64,000 nt of DNA from an uncultured bacterium (GTDB lineage: Bacteria; Cyanobacteriota; Vampirovibrionia; Gastranaerophilales; Gastranaerophilaceae). Below are positions 44,721-51,693 of this stretch, piece after piece. The stretch is taken from positions 1-64,000 of the forward strand of contig CASFYV010000005.1 in the NCBI GenBank assembly GCA_949298985.1, read 5' to 3'. The notes beneath the pieces are model-generated. The model saw only the letters and a program-made list of their open reading frames with translations, had not been told where the DNA came from and searched no databases. The position numbers and the translations under genes were made by a program. Each line of letters starts with the position of its first letter. Position 1 is the stretch's first letter.

Positions 44721-45688
44721 TAGTCGGCTATGGAGAAATGTTTACAAATTTAATCGCAGGAGCTTTGGATGCAAATTGTGAAATAGTCGGTGTTTTTAGA
44801 AATGAGATGCGAAAATATCCTTCTATTATTAGAAAAATAAAAGATATTTTAAATCCTTCATTGGATTATAATTATATAAAAAGTTATAATCTTCCTGAAA
44901 TTTATGCAAATAGCGTTAATTCTAAAGAGTTTAAGAAAAAACTTTTAATACTTAATCCCGATATAATGTTAATCGGTTCTTGGGGTGAGAAAATAAAGAA
45001 GGAAATTTACGATTTACCCAAAATTGCAACAATCAATGCTCATCCATCACTTTTGCCAACATACCGAGGTCCAAATCCTTATTTTTGGACTATTAAAAAT
45101 AGGGAACAGACAAGTGGAGTAACTTTTCATCTCGTAGATGAAGGTTTTGATACAGGAGCAATACTTGCTCAAGAAGAAGTAAAAATTTATCCTTCTGATA
45201 CAGGAAAAACTCTAAAAGAACGTACTGTACTCACAGCAAGAGGGGTAGTTTGTGAACTTTTAAAAGCATTAAGGGAAGATATTATTATTCCGCTTCAACA
45301 AAGGGAAGATAAAGCCAGTTATTATTCTTATCCAAGCGGATTAGAACTTGATTTCGAAAAGAGTGCGGAAGAAAATGAAGCTTTAATAAGGGCTATTAAT
45401 CCTTGGGGAAAAGCTTATTTTTATAATAATGGTACACCCTTAGCAGTAAAATTTGCAGACGTTCAAGATAATATTTATGAAAATAGTAAAATAGGAGAGG
45501 TTGTGGATGTTTCTATAAGTAATAAAGAAATATCAGTAGTGTGCGGAAATAATAAAATTCTTAAGATGAAGGTGGATTTATATAATAAATTTGACAGATT
45601 TTTTACAAAGAATTATCTGAAGCATGATATAGAAATAGGAAAAATTGTAAAAAAAACTAAAAATAAAAAAGAAAGATTTGATATTTGA
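44705..45688 (+). CDS. Formyltransferase-family protein (Fmt-like)
   Basis: 327 residues with a formyl-THF transferase domain: LNPDIMLIGSWGEKIKKEI, NAHPSLLPTYRGPNPYFWTI, then SGVTFHLVDEGFDTGAILAQEE. The Asn-His catalytic pair and the SLLP-YRG motif are intact. It differs from canonical Fmt, which has RGPAP-I--AI, and the N-terminus (MLKVVIVGYGEMFTNLIAG) is unusual. The C-terminal OB-like part (NPWGKAYFYNNG) is typical. It may be the methionyl-tRNA formyltransferase or a sugar N-formyltransferase. It overlaps ribF. No def gene is adjacent. Confidence 0.75.
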   Translation: MLKVVIVGYGEMFTNLIAGALDANCEIVGVFRNEMRKYPSIIRKIKDILNPSLDYNYIKSYNLPEIYANSVNSKEFKKKLLILNPDIMLIGSWGEKIKKEIYDLPKIATINAHPSLLPTYRGPNPYFWTIKNREQTSGVTFHLVDEGFDTGAILAQEEVKIYPSDTGKTLKERTVLTARGVVCELLKALREDIIIPLQQREDKASYYSYPSGLELDFEKSAEENEALIRAINPWGKAYFYNNGTPLAVKFADVQDNIYENSKIGEVVDVSISNKEISVVCGNNKILKMKVDLYNKFDRFFTKNYLKHDIEIGKIVKKTKNKKERFDI

Positions 45689-45726
45689 AATTTATATATT
45701 CTTAAAAATTTATAAAATTATAAAAA

Positions 45727-45751
45727 AAGACTTCCCGAACGGAAGTCTTTT
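45727..45751 (-). terminator. Strong intrinsic terminator after the tRNA-derived segment
   Basis: AAAGACTTCC and GGAAGTCTTT enclose CGAAC. On the minus strand TTTTTTTATAA follows. It is a near-copy of the hairpin immediately after tRNA-Gln. Confidence 0.75.
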
Positions 45752-45769
45752 AAAAAACTGGGGCGGAAG
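45741..45769. repeat. 29-bp direct repeat, copy A (tRNA-Gln 3' end plus terminator arm)
   Basis: Identical over 29 bp to 45935-45963. The repeat contains the last bases of the tRNA-Gln acceptor stem (TGGGGCG on the plus strand), the A-rich spacer and one arm of the terminator. In this copy the rest of the tRNA is missing. Confidence 0.8.
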
Positions 45770-45895
45770 CTCTTGCTCGGTCGCGTGTAACGGCATTTCG
45801 AGTTGTGCTTCGAGATTTCATCTCTTGCAAAACTCTTCAGCCTTAGCTCCCTCGCGTGATTCGAACCTCCTTCTCCGGTTCGAACCCTTCCTTTT
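45770..45895 (-). other. GC-richer segment with two tRNA T-arm-like motifs
   Basis: A stretch of about 125 bp, clearly richer in G+C than its surroundings, between the two 29-bp repeats. On the minus strand it has GGGTTCGAACC and GGAGGTTCGAATC, both tRNA T-arm-like, then GCGAGGGAGC and a basic 23-codon frame starting ATGAAATCTCGAAGC. No complete tRNA can be folded. It may be a tRNA-derived repeat, a remnant of insertion at tRNA-Gln, or an unnamed small RNA. A TAATAAAAGG stretch just upstream could serve as a -10. Confidence 0.5.
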
Positions 45896-45920
45896 ATTAT
45901 AATTTATATAAATGCTAAAC

Positions 45921-45943
45921 AAGACTTCCTAAAAGGAAGTCTT
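45921..45943 (-). terminator. Hairpin just after tRNA-Gln
   Basis: AAGACTTCCT pairs with AGGAAGTCTT around AAA. The T-run on the minus strand is weak (TTGTTTAG), so read-through into the downstream segment is plausible. Confidence 0.5.
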
Positions 45944-45963
45944 TTAAAAAACTGGGGCGGAAG
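45935..45963. repeat. 29-bp direct repeat, copy B (inside the intact tRNA-Gln)
   Basis: Exact match to 45741-45769, offset by 194 bp. This copy belongs to the functional tRNA gene. Confidence 0.8.
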
Positions 45964-46024
45964 GATTCGAACCTCCGAGATGGCTGGACCAAAACCAGCT
46001 GCCTTACCACTTGGCGACGCCCCA
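45952..46024 (-). tRNA. tRNA-Gln (TTG anticodon)
   Basis: A minus-strand cloverleaf of 73 nt. The acceptor is TGGGGCG paired with CGCCCCA, with discriminator G. The D-arm is GCCAAGTGGTAAGGC, and the anticodon stem CTGG/CCAG holds loop TTTTGGT with anticodon TTG. The T-arm contains GGTTCGAATCC. The 3' CCA is not encoded. The 3' end and terminator are partly duplicated about 194 bp downstream on the same strand. Confidence 0.95.
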
Positions 46025-46037
46025 TCGCGTCACACTT

Positions 46038-46068
46038 ATTATAATAAGATATCAATATTAAATGTCAA
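46038..46068 (-). promoter_or_regulatory. Promoter of tRNA-Gln
   Basis: Consensus -35 TTGACA (plus 46063-46068). The AT-rich -10 can be read as TATTAT (16-nt spacer) or TATAAT (19-nt spacer). The predicted start is a few bases before the mature 5' end. Confidence 0.65.
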
Positions 46069-46087
46069 GATTTTTTTATAAAATCAA

Positions 46088-46112
46088 AACGTCTGAGATT
46101 ATCTCAGACGTT
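46088..46112 (-). terminator. Intrinsic terminator of the Met/Tyr/Gly-rich protein gene
   Basis: AACGTCTGAGA and TCTCAGACGTT form a perfect 11-bp stem with a 3-nt loop. On the minus strand a TTTTGATTTTAT tail follows. Confidence 0.75.
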
Positions 46113-46140
46113 ACACACATATTTTGAAGGGGAATTTGTA

Positions 46141-47037
46141 TTATTCTCTTGTTAATTGCCAGCAAATATCACCTGCCATAGCTGCTAATGCTGCAATTTT
46201 ACCCCAACGTCCACACTTAACACTGCTATTAGTTGCTAAACTTGTTATTCCAGAAGCTAAAAGTCCTGCTCCATAACCAGCTGCACCAGCTGCTAATGCT
46301 TCTGTGCCTTTTCCTACATAACCACCCACTTTTTCTATACGATCCTTACCAGCTTTATTGTCAACTGTTGTTCCATATAAATAACTCAAAGTTTCTTCTG
46401 TGTATTTATCATGGTATTCTTTTTTTCCTAAGAATTCTTTGTTGAATCCATGCATAAATGCGGTTTCACCATATTTTCTGATATCTCCTCTAAGATCAAC
46501 TTGTGCTCCTACTTTTGGAGATATTTGTTGGGTATATAATTCTTCAATGAATTTGTTAACAGCATCTTCAACATTCATTTTACTGCTATTTGATTTGAAA
46601 TAATCGCTGTATTTTGTAAAAATTAATTGTTTTAATTTATCATATTCTTCACAAATTCCGTCTTGATCGCCTTCTACAATTTTGTCATGCAATGTTCTGA
46701 CTTTGCTTTCGATACCAGTATCAATCATTGCTTGCTCAAAAATTGCTCTGTCATGAGAATTCATAGCATTGGTTTTATTTTGTAACATTATATCGTGAAC
46801 AGCACTACTGTGAGATAATTGAGCTTTTTCAATATCTTGATAAGCTTGATTCATTTGTCCCATAAATGCCGGATAATACATTCCCATCATCATAGGATTA
46901 TACATTCCCATACCGTTCATTGCATTCATAGGAGAATAATATGAACCATATGAACTATAATCACTTAGTCTTGTTAATCCTATCGGATTCATATATGGAT
47001 TGTAACCTATTCCTGTTATGCCAGATAAGTATGACAT
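46141..47037 (-). CDS. Met/Tyr/Gly-rich protein with C-terminal hydrophobic hairpin
   Basis: A 298-residue protein of unknown function. The first 55 residues are low in charge and rich in Met, Tyr, Gly, Ser and Pro (YNPYMNPIGL, MNGMGMYNPMMMGMYYP). A helical, charged middle follows (about 60-230, including HDKIVEGDQDGICEEYDKLKQ). The last 60 residues hold a glycine/alanine-rich hydrophobic hairpin (ALAAGAAGYGAGLLASGITSL, then GKIAALAAMAGDICW). There is no signal peptide. Such a hairpin could insert in a membrane as in translocators or pore proteins, but that is only an analogy. GGAGG lies close before the ATG. Confidence 0.7.
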   Translation of the reverse strand: MSYLSGITGIGYNPYMNPIGLTRLSDYSSYGSYYSPMNAMNGMGMYNPMMMGMYYPAFMGQMNQAYQDIEKAQLSHSSAVHDIMLQNKTNAMNSHDRAIFEQAMIDTGIESKVRTLHDKIVEGDQDGICEEYDKLKQLIFTKYSDYFKSNSSKMNVEDAVNKFIEELYTQQISPKVGAQVDLRGDIRKYGETAFMHGFNKEFLGKKEYHDKYTEETLSYLYGTTVDNKAGKDRIEKVGGYVGKGTEALAAGAAGYGAGLLASGITSLATNSSVKCGRWGKIAALAAMAGDICWQLTRE

Positions 47038-47209
47038 AATTACCTCCTACGAAGTTCGTTAAACTAACCTTTTTTTACCTTACATATAAATAAAGTTGTT
47101 TTGTTTTTAATAATTGATATTTTTTATATTTATATTTACAAAACTTTACAATTTATTAACTCTTGCTTTTGTTGTATCATATTTTTAGGAATTTATGCGG
47201 GGAGCTGTA

Positions 47210-47935
47210 ATGGAGATTAAAGCAAATAATTTAATAAAAATATATGGTGATAGAAGTGTAGTAAACGATATTTCTTTTTATATGAATAAAGGAGAGGTTG
47301 TTTGTTTACTTGGGCCAAATGGTGCGGGTAAAACTACTACTTTTTATATGATTGTAGGTTTAGTAAAGCCTAATAAAGGTTCGGTTTATATTGATGATAA
47401 AGAAATTACTTATTGGCCGATGAATTTGCGTGCAAAAGCAGGTATTGGTTATTTACCACAAGAAAACTCTATTTTTAGAAAGTTAACAGTTGAAGAAAAT
47501 ATTAATTTGGTTTTAGAAATGAATGATAAGTTAACTGTTAATGAAAAAAAGATGAAGTTAGAGGAACTTTTAACTGAATTCGGGGTTATGAAATTGAGAA
47601 AATCTCCGGCAGTAGCTTTGTCAGGGGGAGAAAGACGCCGTGTAGAAATTGCAAGGGCTCTAGCTGCAAGTCCTGATTTTATGTTATTAGATGAACCATT
47701 TGCAGGAATCGATCCAATTGCTATTGGTGAGATTAAGGATAATATAAGAAAGATTTCTGAAGATAAAGGATTGGGGGTTTTGATTACTGATCACAATCCT
47801 AAGGCAACTTTATCTATTACAGATAGAGCGTATGTGATTTTTGATGGTAAGATAAAAATTCAAGGTAAGAGTACTGATGTTGCAAATGATCCTGTTGCTA
47901 AGGAATTTTACTTAGGAAAGGATTTTAAACTATAA
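47210..47935 (+). CDS. lptB: LPS export ABC transporter ATPase LptB
   Basis: 241 residues. It has Walker A GPNGAGKTTTFYMIVG, the Q-loop YLPQENSIFRKLTVEEN, signature LSGGERRRVEIARALA, Walker B FMLLDEPFAGIDP and switch His in ITDHN. It powers extraction of lipopolysaccharide from the inner membrane. I used the ATG at 47210, preceded by GGGGAG at the right spacing, instead of the ATG five codons upstream. The permease gene follows after one base. Confidence 0.94.
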   Translation: MEIKANNLIKIYGDRSVVNDISFYMNKGEVVCLLGPNGAGKTTTFYMIVGLVKPNKGSVYIDDKEITYWPMNLRAKAGIGYLPQENSIFRKLTVEENINLVLEMNDKLTVNEKKMKLEELLTEFGVMKLRKSPAVALSGGERRRVEIARALAASPDFMLLDEPFAGIDPIAIGEIKDNIRKISEDKGLGVLITDHNPKATLSITDRAYVIFDGKIKIQGKSTDVANDPVAKEFYLGKDFKL

Positions 47936-47936
47936 T

Positions 47937-49061
47937 ATGAAAAAACTTTTTACTGTATATGACAGATATATTTTTATGCAGGTTCTTATAACAACGATTG
48001 TTGCAATATTGTTGTTTACAATTGTTTGGATTGCCCCTGAAATGCTTTTAAATACCATAAAAAAAGTTTTAGCTCATGAATATACTGCTAAAACAGGGGT
48101 TTTGGTTTTGGTGTATGAGTTACCTAAAATTTTAGGAAAAGCTTTCCCTGTAGGTTTGTTATTAGGTTCTCTTTTTACTTTTGATAAATTAAGTAAAGAT
48201 TCTGAACTTACTATTTTTAGAGCTGTTGGAATGTCTTTTCATAGAATACTTGCTCCTGTTTTAGTTTTAAGTTTTATTGTTACATATTTATGTTTTGTAA
48301 CTTACGATAAATTGATACCCTATTCTTGTCAGAAATTATTAGAGATAAAGGGTGGTGCCGCATTAACACAGTATATTTATACAAAGAAAGATGAGAATAA
48401 TTATCCTGAACAAGCAGTCGTTGTTTCAAGGTTCTTTCAGGGCAATATGACTGATGTTATTGTTATGAATTTTTCAAAGCAAATTTTTAGTGACTTGCAT
48501 GGTTTAGAAAATATTTTAGTAGCAAAAAATGGTCATAAGGGTTTAACGCTTAGTGGAAAGTCTAGTTGGATTCTTGAAGATGTAACTTCATATGATATTG
48601 ATGAAGAAGGAATTTTTAAACGAGTTACACAAAAAGATAGAGTAGATATTTTAGTTGGTGATGATGCTGATGACGCGTATACAATAATGATTAATTCTAC
48701 AAAAAGAGATAGAGATATTGATAATAAAAATTTGAAACATTATGTAAATTTGTTAAAGAAGGCTAACTTAGATGAAAATTATCGTTTGATGGCAAATAAA
48801 TATTATCAAAGATTTTTTCATCCTTTTGTTTGTGTTTTGTTAGCTGTTATGGGGTGTTTATTAGGGTTTAGTAAACCACGAGAACAAAGATTAATCGGAT
48901 TTACAATAGCAATAGGTTGTATATTTGTTTATTATATAACTCTGCCATTCTTTGATTTATTGGCAGAAAAAGGAGTGTTGCATCCTCTTTTAACTGCAGC
49001 ATTTCCTCCAATAGCTTTTTTAGTTGCGATTATTATGTTTTATAGAACAAGGGATTTATAA
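47937..49061 (+). CDS. LptF/LptG-family LPS export permease
   Basis: A 374-residue inner-membrane protein with six hydrophobic segments: three near the N-terminus (VLITTIVAILLFTIVWIAP, GKAFPVGLLLGSLFTF, LAPVLVLSFIVTYLCF) and three near the C-terminus. A periplasmic beta-jellyroll-type domain (about 130-265) lies between them. The coupling segment LSKDSELTIFRAVGMSFHRI is diagnostic. It forms the channel half with LptB; whether it is LptF or LptG, or pairs with itself as in some single-permease lineages, cannot be told. It is followed one base later by a signal-peptide protein gene. Confidence 0.88.
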   Translation: MKKLFTVYDRYIFMQVLITTIVAILLFTIVWIAPEMLLNTIKKVLAHEYTAKTGVLVLVYELPKILGKAFPVGLLLGSLFTFDKLSKDSELTIFRAVGMSFHRILAPVLVLSFIVTYLCFVTYDKLIPYSCQKLLEIKGGAALTQYIYTKKDENNYPEQAVVVSRFFQGNMTDVIVMNFSKQIFSDLHGLENILVAKNGHKGLTLSGKSSWILEDVTSYDIDEEGIFKRVTQKDRVDILVGDDADDAYTIMINSTKRDRDIDNKNLKHYVNLLKKANLDENYRLMANKYYQRFFHPFVCVLLAVMGCLLGFSKPREQRLIGFTIAIGCIFVYYITLPFFDLLAEKGVLHPLLTAAFPPIAFLVAIIMFYRTRDL

Positions 49062-49062
49062 T

Positions 49063-49878
49063 ATGAAAAAATTATTTTTGTTTATTTTATTATTTGTAAC
49101 AACAGCGGTTTTTGCAGCCGCTCCAATTAATGTTACCTATGAAGACGGTATATATCATATAATATTGAGCGGAGATAAAATAAAAAAACAAATTAAATTT
49201 GTTTCTTCTTCCAGTTTAACTACTAATAAAGAAGTGCATAATAAATCAGGTTCATTGTTAACAATAAATGCCGGTTTTTTTGATCCAAAAAATGAAAAAA
49301 CCATGTCCTATATTGTGAATGATGGTCAAATTGTTGAGGATCCAATCTTTAATGAAAATATAATGATAAACCCTATTTTAAGACAAAATATGTCTAAAAT
49401 TTTAAATAGAACAGAATTTAGAGTTATGGATTGTGATGGTAAATACAAATATGAAATTGCTCAACATAATTCTAGTGTAGATTTTTTGTGCTCTATTCAA
49501 ACTTCAGCACAAGCAGGTCCTCAACTTTTGCCTAATTTAAGGTTAGAAGAGGAGTTTTTTATAGTTAAAGATAAGGATGGTAATATTATAAGAGAATCAG
49601 CTTCTGTTACACAAAAAACTCCAAGAACTTTGATTGGTATAAAGAATTTAGCAGAAGGTAAACAGGAAGTTCATATTTTTATAGTTACCAATGAACATCC
49701 AATGGATATTTATGAAGCTAGAGATTTGTGTTCAAGTTATGGTTTAGATAGTGCTATGGCTTTTGATGGTGGTAGTTCTACTTCTTTAAATTATAAAAAA
49801 ATAAATGTAGTATCAACTCAAGATAATAATGATACAGGCAGAGGTTTAAAATCATTTATGATAATTCAAAAGAAATGA
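49063..49878 (+). CDS. Exported phosphodiester glycosidase-family protein
   Basis: 271 residues with a signal peptide (MKKLFLFILLFVTTAVFA, then AAPIN). The mature region matches the NAGPA/phosphodiester-glycosidase fold: LLTINAGFFDPKN, then VTQKTPRTLIGIKN, and AMAFDGGSSTSLNYK. The family hydrolyses GlcNAc-1-phosphodiesters or related envelope links. The adjacent lptB-permease genes suggest an envelope role. I used the ATG at 49063 because it opens the signal peptide. The frame extends 13 codons upstream into the permease gene. Confidence 0.82.
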   Translation: MKKLFLFILLFVTTAVFAAAPINVTYEDGIYHIILSGDKIKKQIKFVSSSSLTTNKEVHNKSGSLLTINAGFFDPKNEKTMSYIVNDGQIVEDPIFNENIMINPILRQNMSKILNRTEFRVMDCDGKYKYEIAQHNSSVDFLCSIQTSAQAGPQLLPNLRLEEEFFIVKDKDGNIIRESASVTQKTPRTLIGIKNLAEGKQEVHIFIVTNEHPMDIYEARDLCSSYGLDSAMAFDGGSSTSLNYKKINVVSTQDNNDTGRGLKSFMIIQKK

Positions 49879-49882
49879 TAAT

Positions 49883-50095
49883 TTATTTTGATATCTTTTC
49901 GAATGTTATTTTATAACCAAGTTCTTCGAGAATCATATCTAATTCATTAAAGTTAGCAGTGCCTTTTTTAAGTTTGGTTGATAAGTTTTGTATAGAGTAA
50001 GCTTTTCCTTTTTTTTCAGCAATACATTTTGCTAAATAAGTAAGGGTTACTCCGTTTTCAAATGCTAATTTTCGTATTTCATTTCCAATATTCAT
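49883..50095 (-). CDS. Small helix-turn-helix (XRE-like) protein
   Basis: 70 residues folding as a compact helical DNA-binding domain: NEIRKLAFENGVTLTYLAKCI, a loop, then YSIQNLSTKLKKGTANFNEL with the likely recognition helix. It ends with DMILEELGYKITFEKISK. Family: XRE-type or phage-like repressors. A TATAAA lies about 8 nt before the ATG without a ribosome-binding site, so it may be leaderless. It diverges from a small gene whose promoter carries a perfect 25-bp palindrome, a candidate operator. Confidence 0.75.
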   Translation of the reverse strand: MNIGNEIRKLAFENGVTLTYLAKCIAEKKGKAYSIQNLSTKLKKGTANFNELDMILEELGYKITFEKISK

Positions 50096-50147
50096 ATTTT
50101 AAATTTATAACAATAGTTTATTTTTTAAAATATAGTTTAAAATAATC

Positions 50148-50177
50148 TTGACAATATTAAAATATTATTTTAATATT
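50148..50177 (+). promoter_or_regulatory. Promoter with overlapping palindromic operator
   Basis: -35 TTGACA (50148-50153), a 17-nt spacer, and -10 TAATAT (50171-50176). A perfect palindrome with 12-bp arms and one central base fills 50153-50177, covering the spacer and -10. A dimeric repressor, possibly the HTH protein encoded opposite, would block transcription here. Confidence 0.6.
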
Positions 50178-50214
50178 AAATATATATTTTATAAAGTTTA
50201 AGAAAGGAGTTTTT

Positions 50215-50406
50215 ATGGATGAAGTTTCTAAAAAAGAATTTTATGATATTGTTGGGATGCTTGACTTAATTTTTTATGCATTAAAATGGCAATCCTGTAA
50301 TAATAATGATGATTGGAAATATTTTTCTACAATAAAAATTTTAGATTCTACAATATTAAAATTAAAATATTTTGGAGTTAATAATATAGGTTGTTTGGAT
50401 GATTAG
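50215..50406 (+). CDS. Small acidic hypothetical protein opposite the HTH gene
   Basis: 63 residues, unknown function, with a helix MDEVSKKEFYDIVGMLDLIFYALKW-like opening (described here only in part) and a second helix (ILDSTILKLKYFG). It has tryptophan and cysteine residues and ends CLDD. A strong AAGAAAGGAG precedes the ATG by about 6 nt and an intrinsic terminator follows, so it is well supported as a gene. It may be regulated by the divergent HTH protein. A toxin-antitoxin relation is possible but has no direct sign. Confidence 0.65.
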   Translation: MDEVSKKEFYDIVGMLDLIFYALKWQSCNNNDDWKYFSTIKILDSTILKLKYFGVNNIGCLDD

Positions 50407-50411
50407 AAAAT

Positions 50412-50448
50412 AAAAAGACCGAATTGAATACTCAATTCGGTCTTTTTT
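50412..50448. terminator. Bidirectional intrinsic terminator
   Basis: A perfect 16-bp stem (core GACCGAATTGA / TCAATTCGGTC) with a 4-nt loop and A/T-runs on both sides. It ends both the small gene and rplL. Confidence 0.9.
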
Positions 50449-50463
50449 ATTAAAGATGTCAAA

Positions 50464-50838
50464 CTACTTGATTTCAACAGTAGCACCAGCAGCTTCAAGT
50501 TGTTTTTTGATAGCTTCAGCTTCGTCTTTTTTAACGCCTTCTTTAACAGCTTTAGGAGCACCATCAACTAAATCTTTAGCTTCTTTTAAGCCAAGACCAG
50601 TGATACCTCTAACTTCTTTAAGAACAGCGATTTTCTTATCAGCTGGAACAGAAGCTAAGATTACGTTTACTTCAGCATCTGCATCTTCAGCTGGAGCAGC
50701 AGCTGCAGCAGGAGCAGCAGCAACAGCTACAGGAGCTGCAGCAGATACGCCGAATTTTTCTTCCATAGCTTTTACTAATTCAGCTGCTTCTAATAAAGTT
50801 AATTTTTCAATTGATTCTAAAATTGATTCGATACTCAT
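50464..50838 (-). CDS. rplL: 50S ribosomal protein L7/L12
   Basis: 124 residues. The N-terminal dimerisation helix is [30 protein letters not shown]-like, followed by an Ala/Pro-rich hinge (about residues 33-55). The C-terminal domain ([21 protein letters not shown], then [15 protein letters not shown]) ends in GATVEIK. It is the stalk protein that recruits translation GTPases. It lies 53 nt downstream of rplJ. Confidence 0.97.
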   Translation of the reverse strand: MSIESILESIEKLTLLEAAELVKAMEEKFGVSAAAPVAVAAAPAAAAAPAEDADAEVNVILASVPADKKIAVLKEVRGITGLGLKEAKDLVDGAPKAVKEGVKKDEAEAIKKQLEAAGATVEIK

Positions 50839-50891
50839 TGTTTTTTCTCCTTTTATGTTTTTGTTAATTGTAATACGTTTTTAGCATAAAT

Positions 50892-51413
50892 CTATGCTGC
50901 TTTTTGATCTCTAACTGCTGCAATAGCTCTAACAAGAGATGACATAACAGCATTGACAGAGTTTGCGATACCAGAGGCAGGTGAATTGATACAACCAAGC
51001 ATTTTTGCGTAAATTTCTTCTTTTGAAGGAAGAGTTGCAAGAGCTTTTGCTTCTTCTGCAGACATTAGTCTTCCGTCCATTGCTGCAGCAACGATTTCGC
51101 CTTTTTTAGCCTCTTTAATAAATTGAGATAAAGCTTTTGCAGGTGCTACCTGATCTTCATAACCAAATGCTAAAGCGATTGGTCCTTTTAAAGTTTCTGC
51201 TAACACTTCATATTGAGTGCCTTTAAGAGCTAACTTTGCAAGGGTGTTTTTTGTAACCATATAGTCACCACCATCTTTTTGAAGAGATCTTCTTAATTTG
51301 GTGATTTCTTCTACGCTTAAGCCTTGATATTCGGTAACAATTACAACTTGTGCTTTTTCAATTTTTTCTTTGATAAGTGCTACCTTATCATTTTTGAAAG
51401 CTTTTGTTGACAT
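50892..51413 (-). CDS. rplJ: 50S ribosomal protein L10
   Basis: 173 residues, with KVALIKEKIEKAQVVIVTEYQGLSVEEITKLRRSL-type opening (seen in part), then YMVTKNTLAKLAL, GPIALAFG and the helical tail that binds L7/L12 dimers. It anchors the ribosomal stalk. A leader of about 245 nt precedes it, which in other bacteria binds L10-L7/L12 for autorepression. Confidence 0.96.
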   Translation of the reverse strand: MSTKAFKNDKVALIKEKIEKAQVVIVTEYQGLSVEEITKLRRSLQKDGGDYMVTKNTLAKLALKGTQYEVLAETLKGPIALAFGYEDQVAPAKALSQFIKEAKKGEIVAAAMDGRLMSAEEAKALATLPSKEEIYAKMLGCINSPASGIANSVNAVMSSLVRAIAAVRDQKAA

Positions 51414-51660
51414 TTTTTGCTCCTTTTTTCATACATCCCTAAGTTTTCACCTAAGGTGTTTATATTTATTTTCGACCTATTTTCATACTAAAAAGATTTT
51501 GCAATCTTCTTTAATCGCAAAACCTACACAACTTAGCTATCTATATTTTATGTATTTAGCTCGGGCTTTTACTTGATTGTCTTTCGCCCGGGTGTAATCT
51601 CGGCTAGCCTATTTCTAATTTAAATCCTAACTCGGATACTAACTGTCTGCGATTATATTG
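51414..51660 (-). promoter_or_regulatory. Long rplJ leader, probable L10 autoregulatory RNA
   Basis: About 245 nt of untranslated RNA with several pairing segments, including CCCGGGCGAAAGAC, an AGCCCGAGCTAA segment and CACCTTAGGTG near the end. A GC-rich part (about 51560-51610) stands out in AT-rich DNA. Its position before rplJ-rplL suggests an L10-binding leader. I did not derive a full fold. Confidence 0.5.
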
Positions 51661-51662
51661 AA

Positions 51663-51691
51663 AGTCTAACAATAACATGCTTTATTGTCAA
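51663..51691 (-). promoter_or_regulatory. Promoter of rplJ-rplL
   Basis: Consensus -35 TTGACA (plus 51686-51691), a 17-nt spacer, and -10 TAGACT (51663-51668), starting just past the end of the upstream glycosyltransferase gene. Confidence 0.7.
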
Positions 51692-51693
51692 GT

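Noticed and set aside
45678-45902. 74-codon plus-strand open frame
   Set aside because: Covers the terminator hairpin and the tRNA-like segment. The sequence is explained by RNA features on the other strand.
45741-45963. Integrated mobile element at tRNA-Gln
   Set aside because: The direct repeats resemble attachment-site duplication, but only about 165 bp lies between them and no integrase is present, so at most a remnant is supported.
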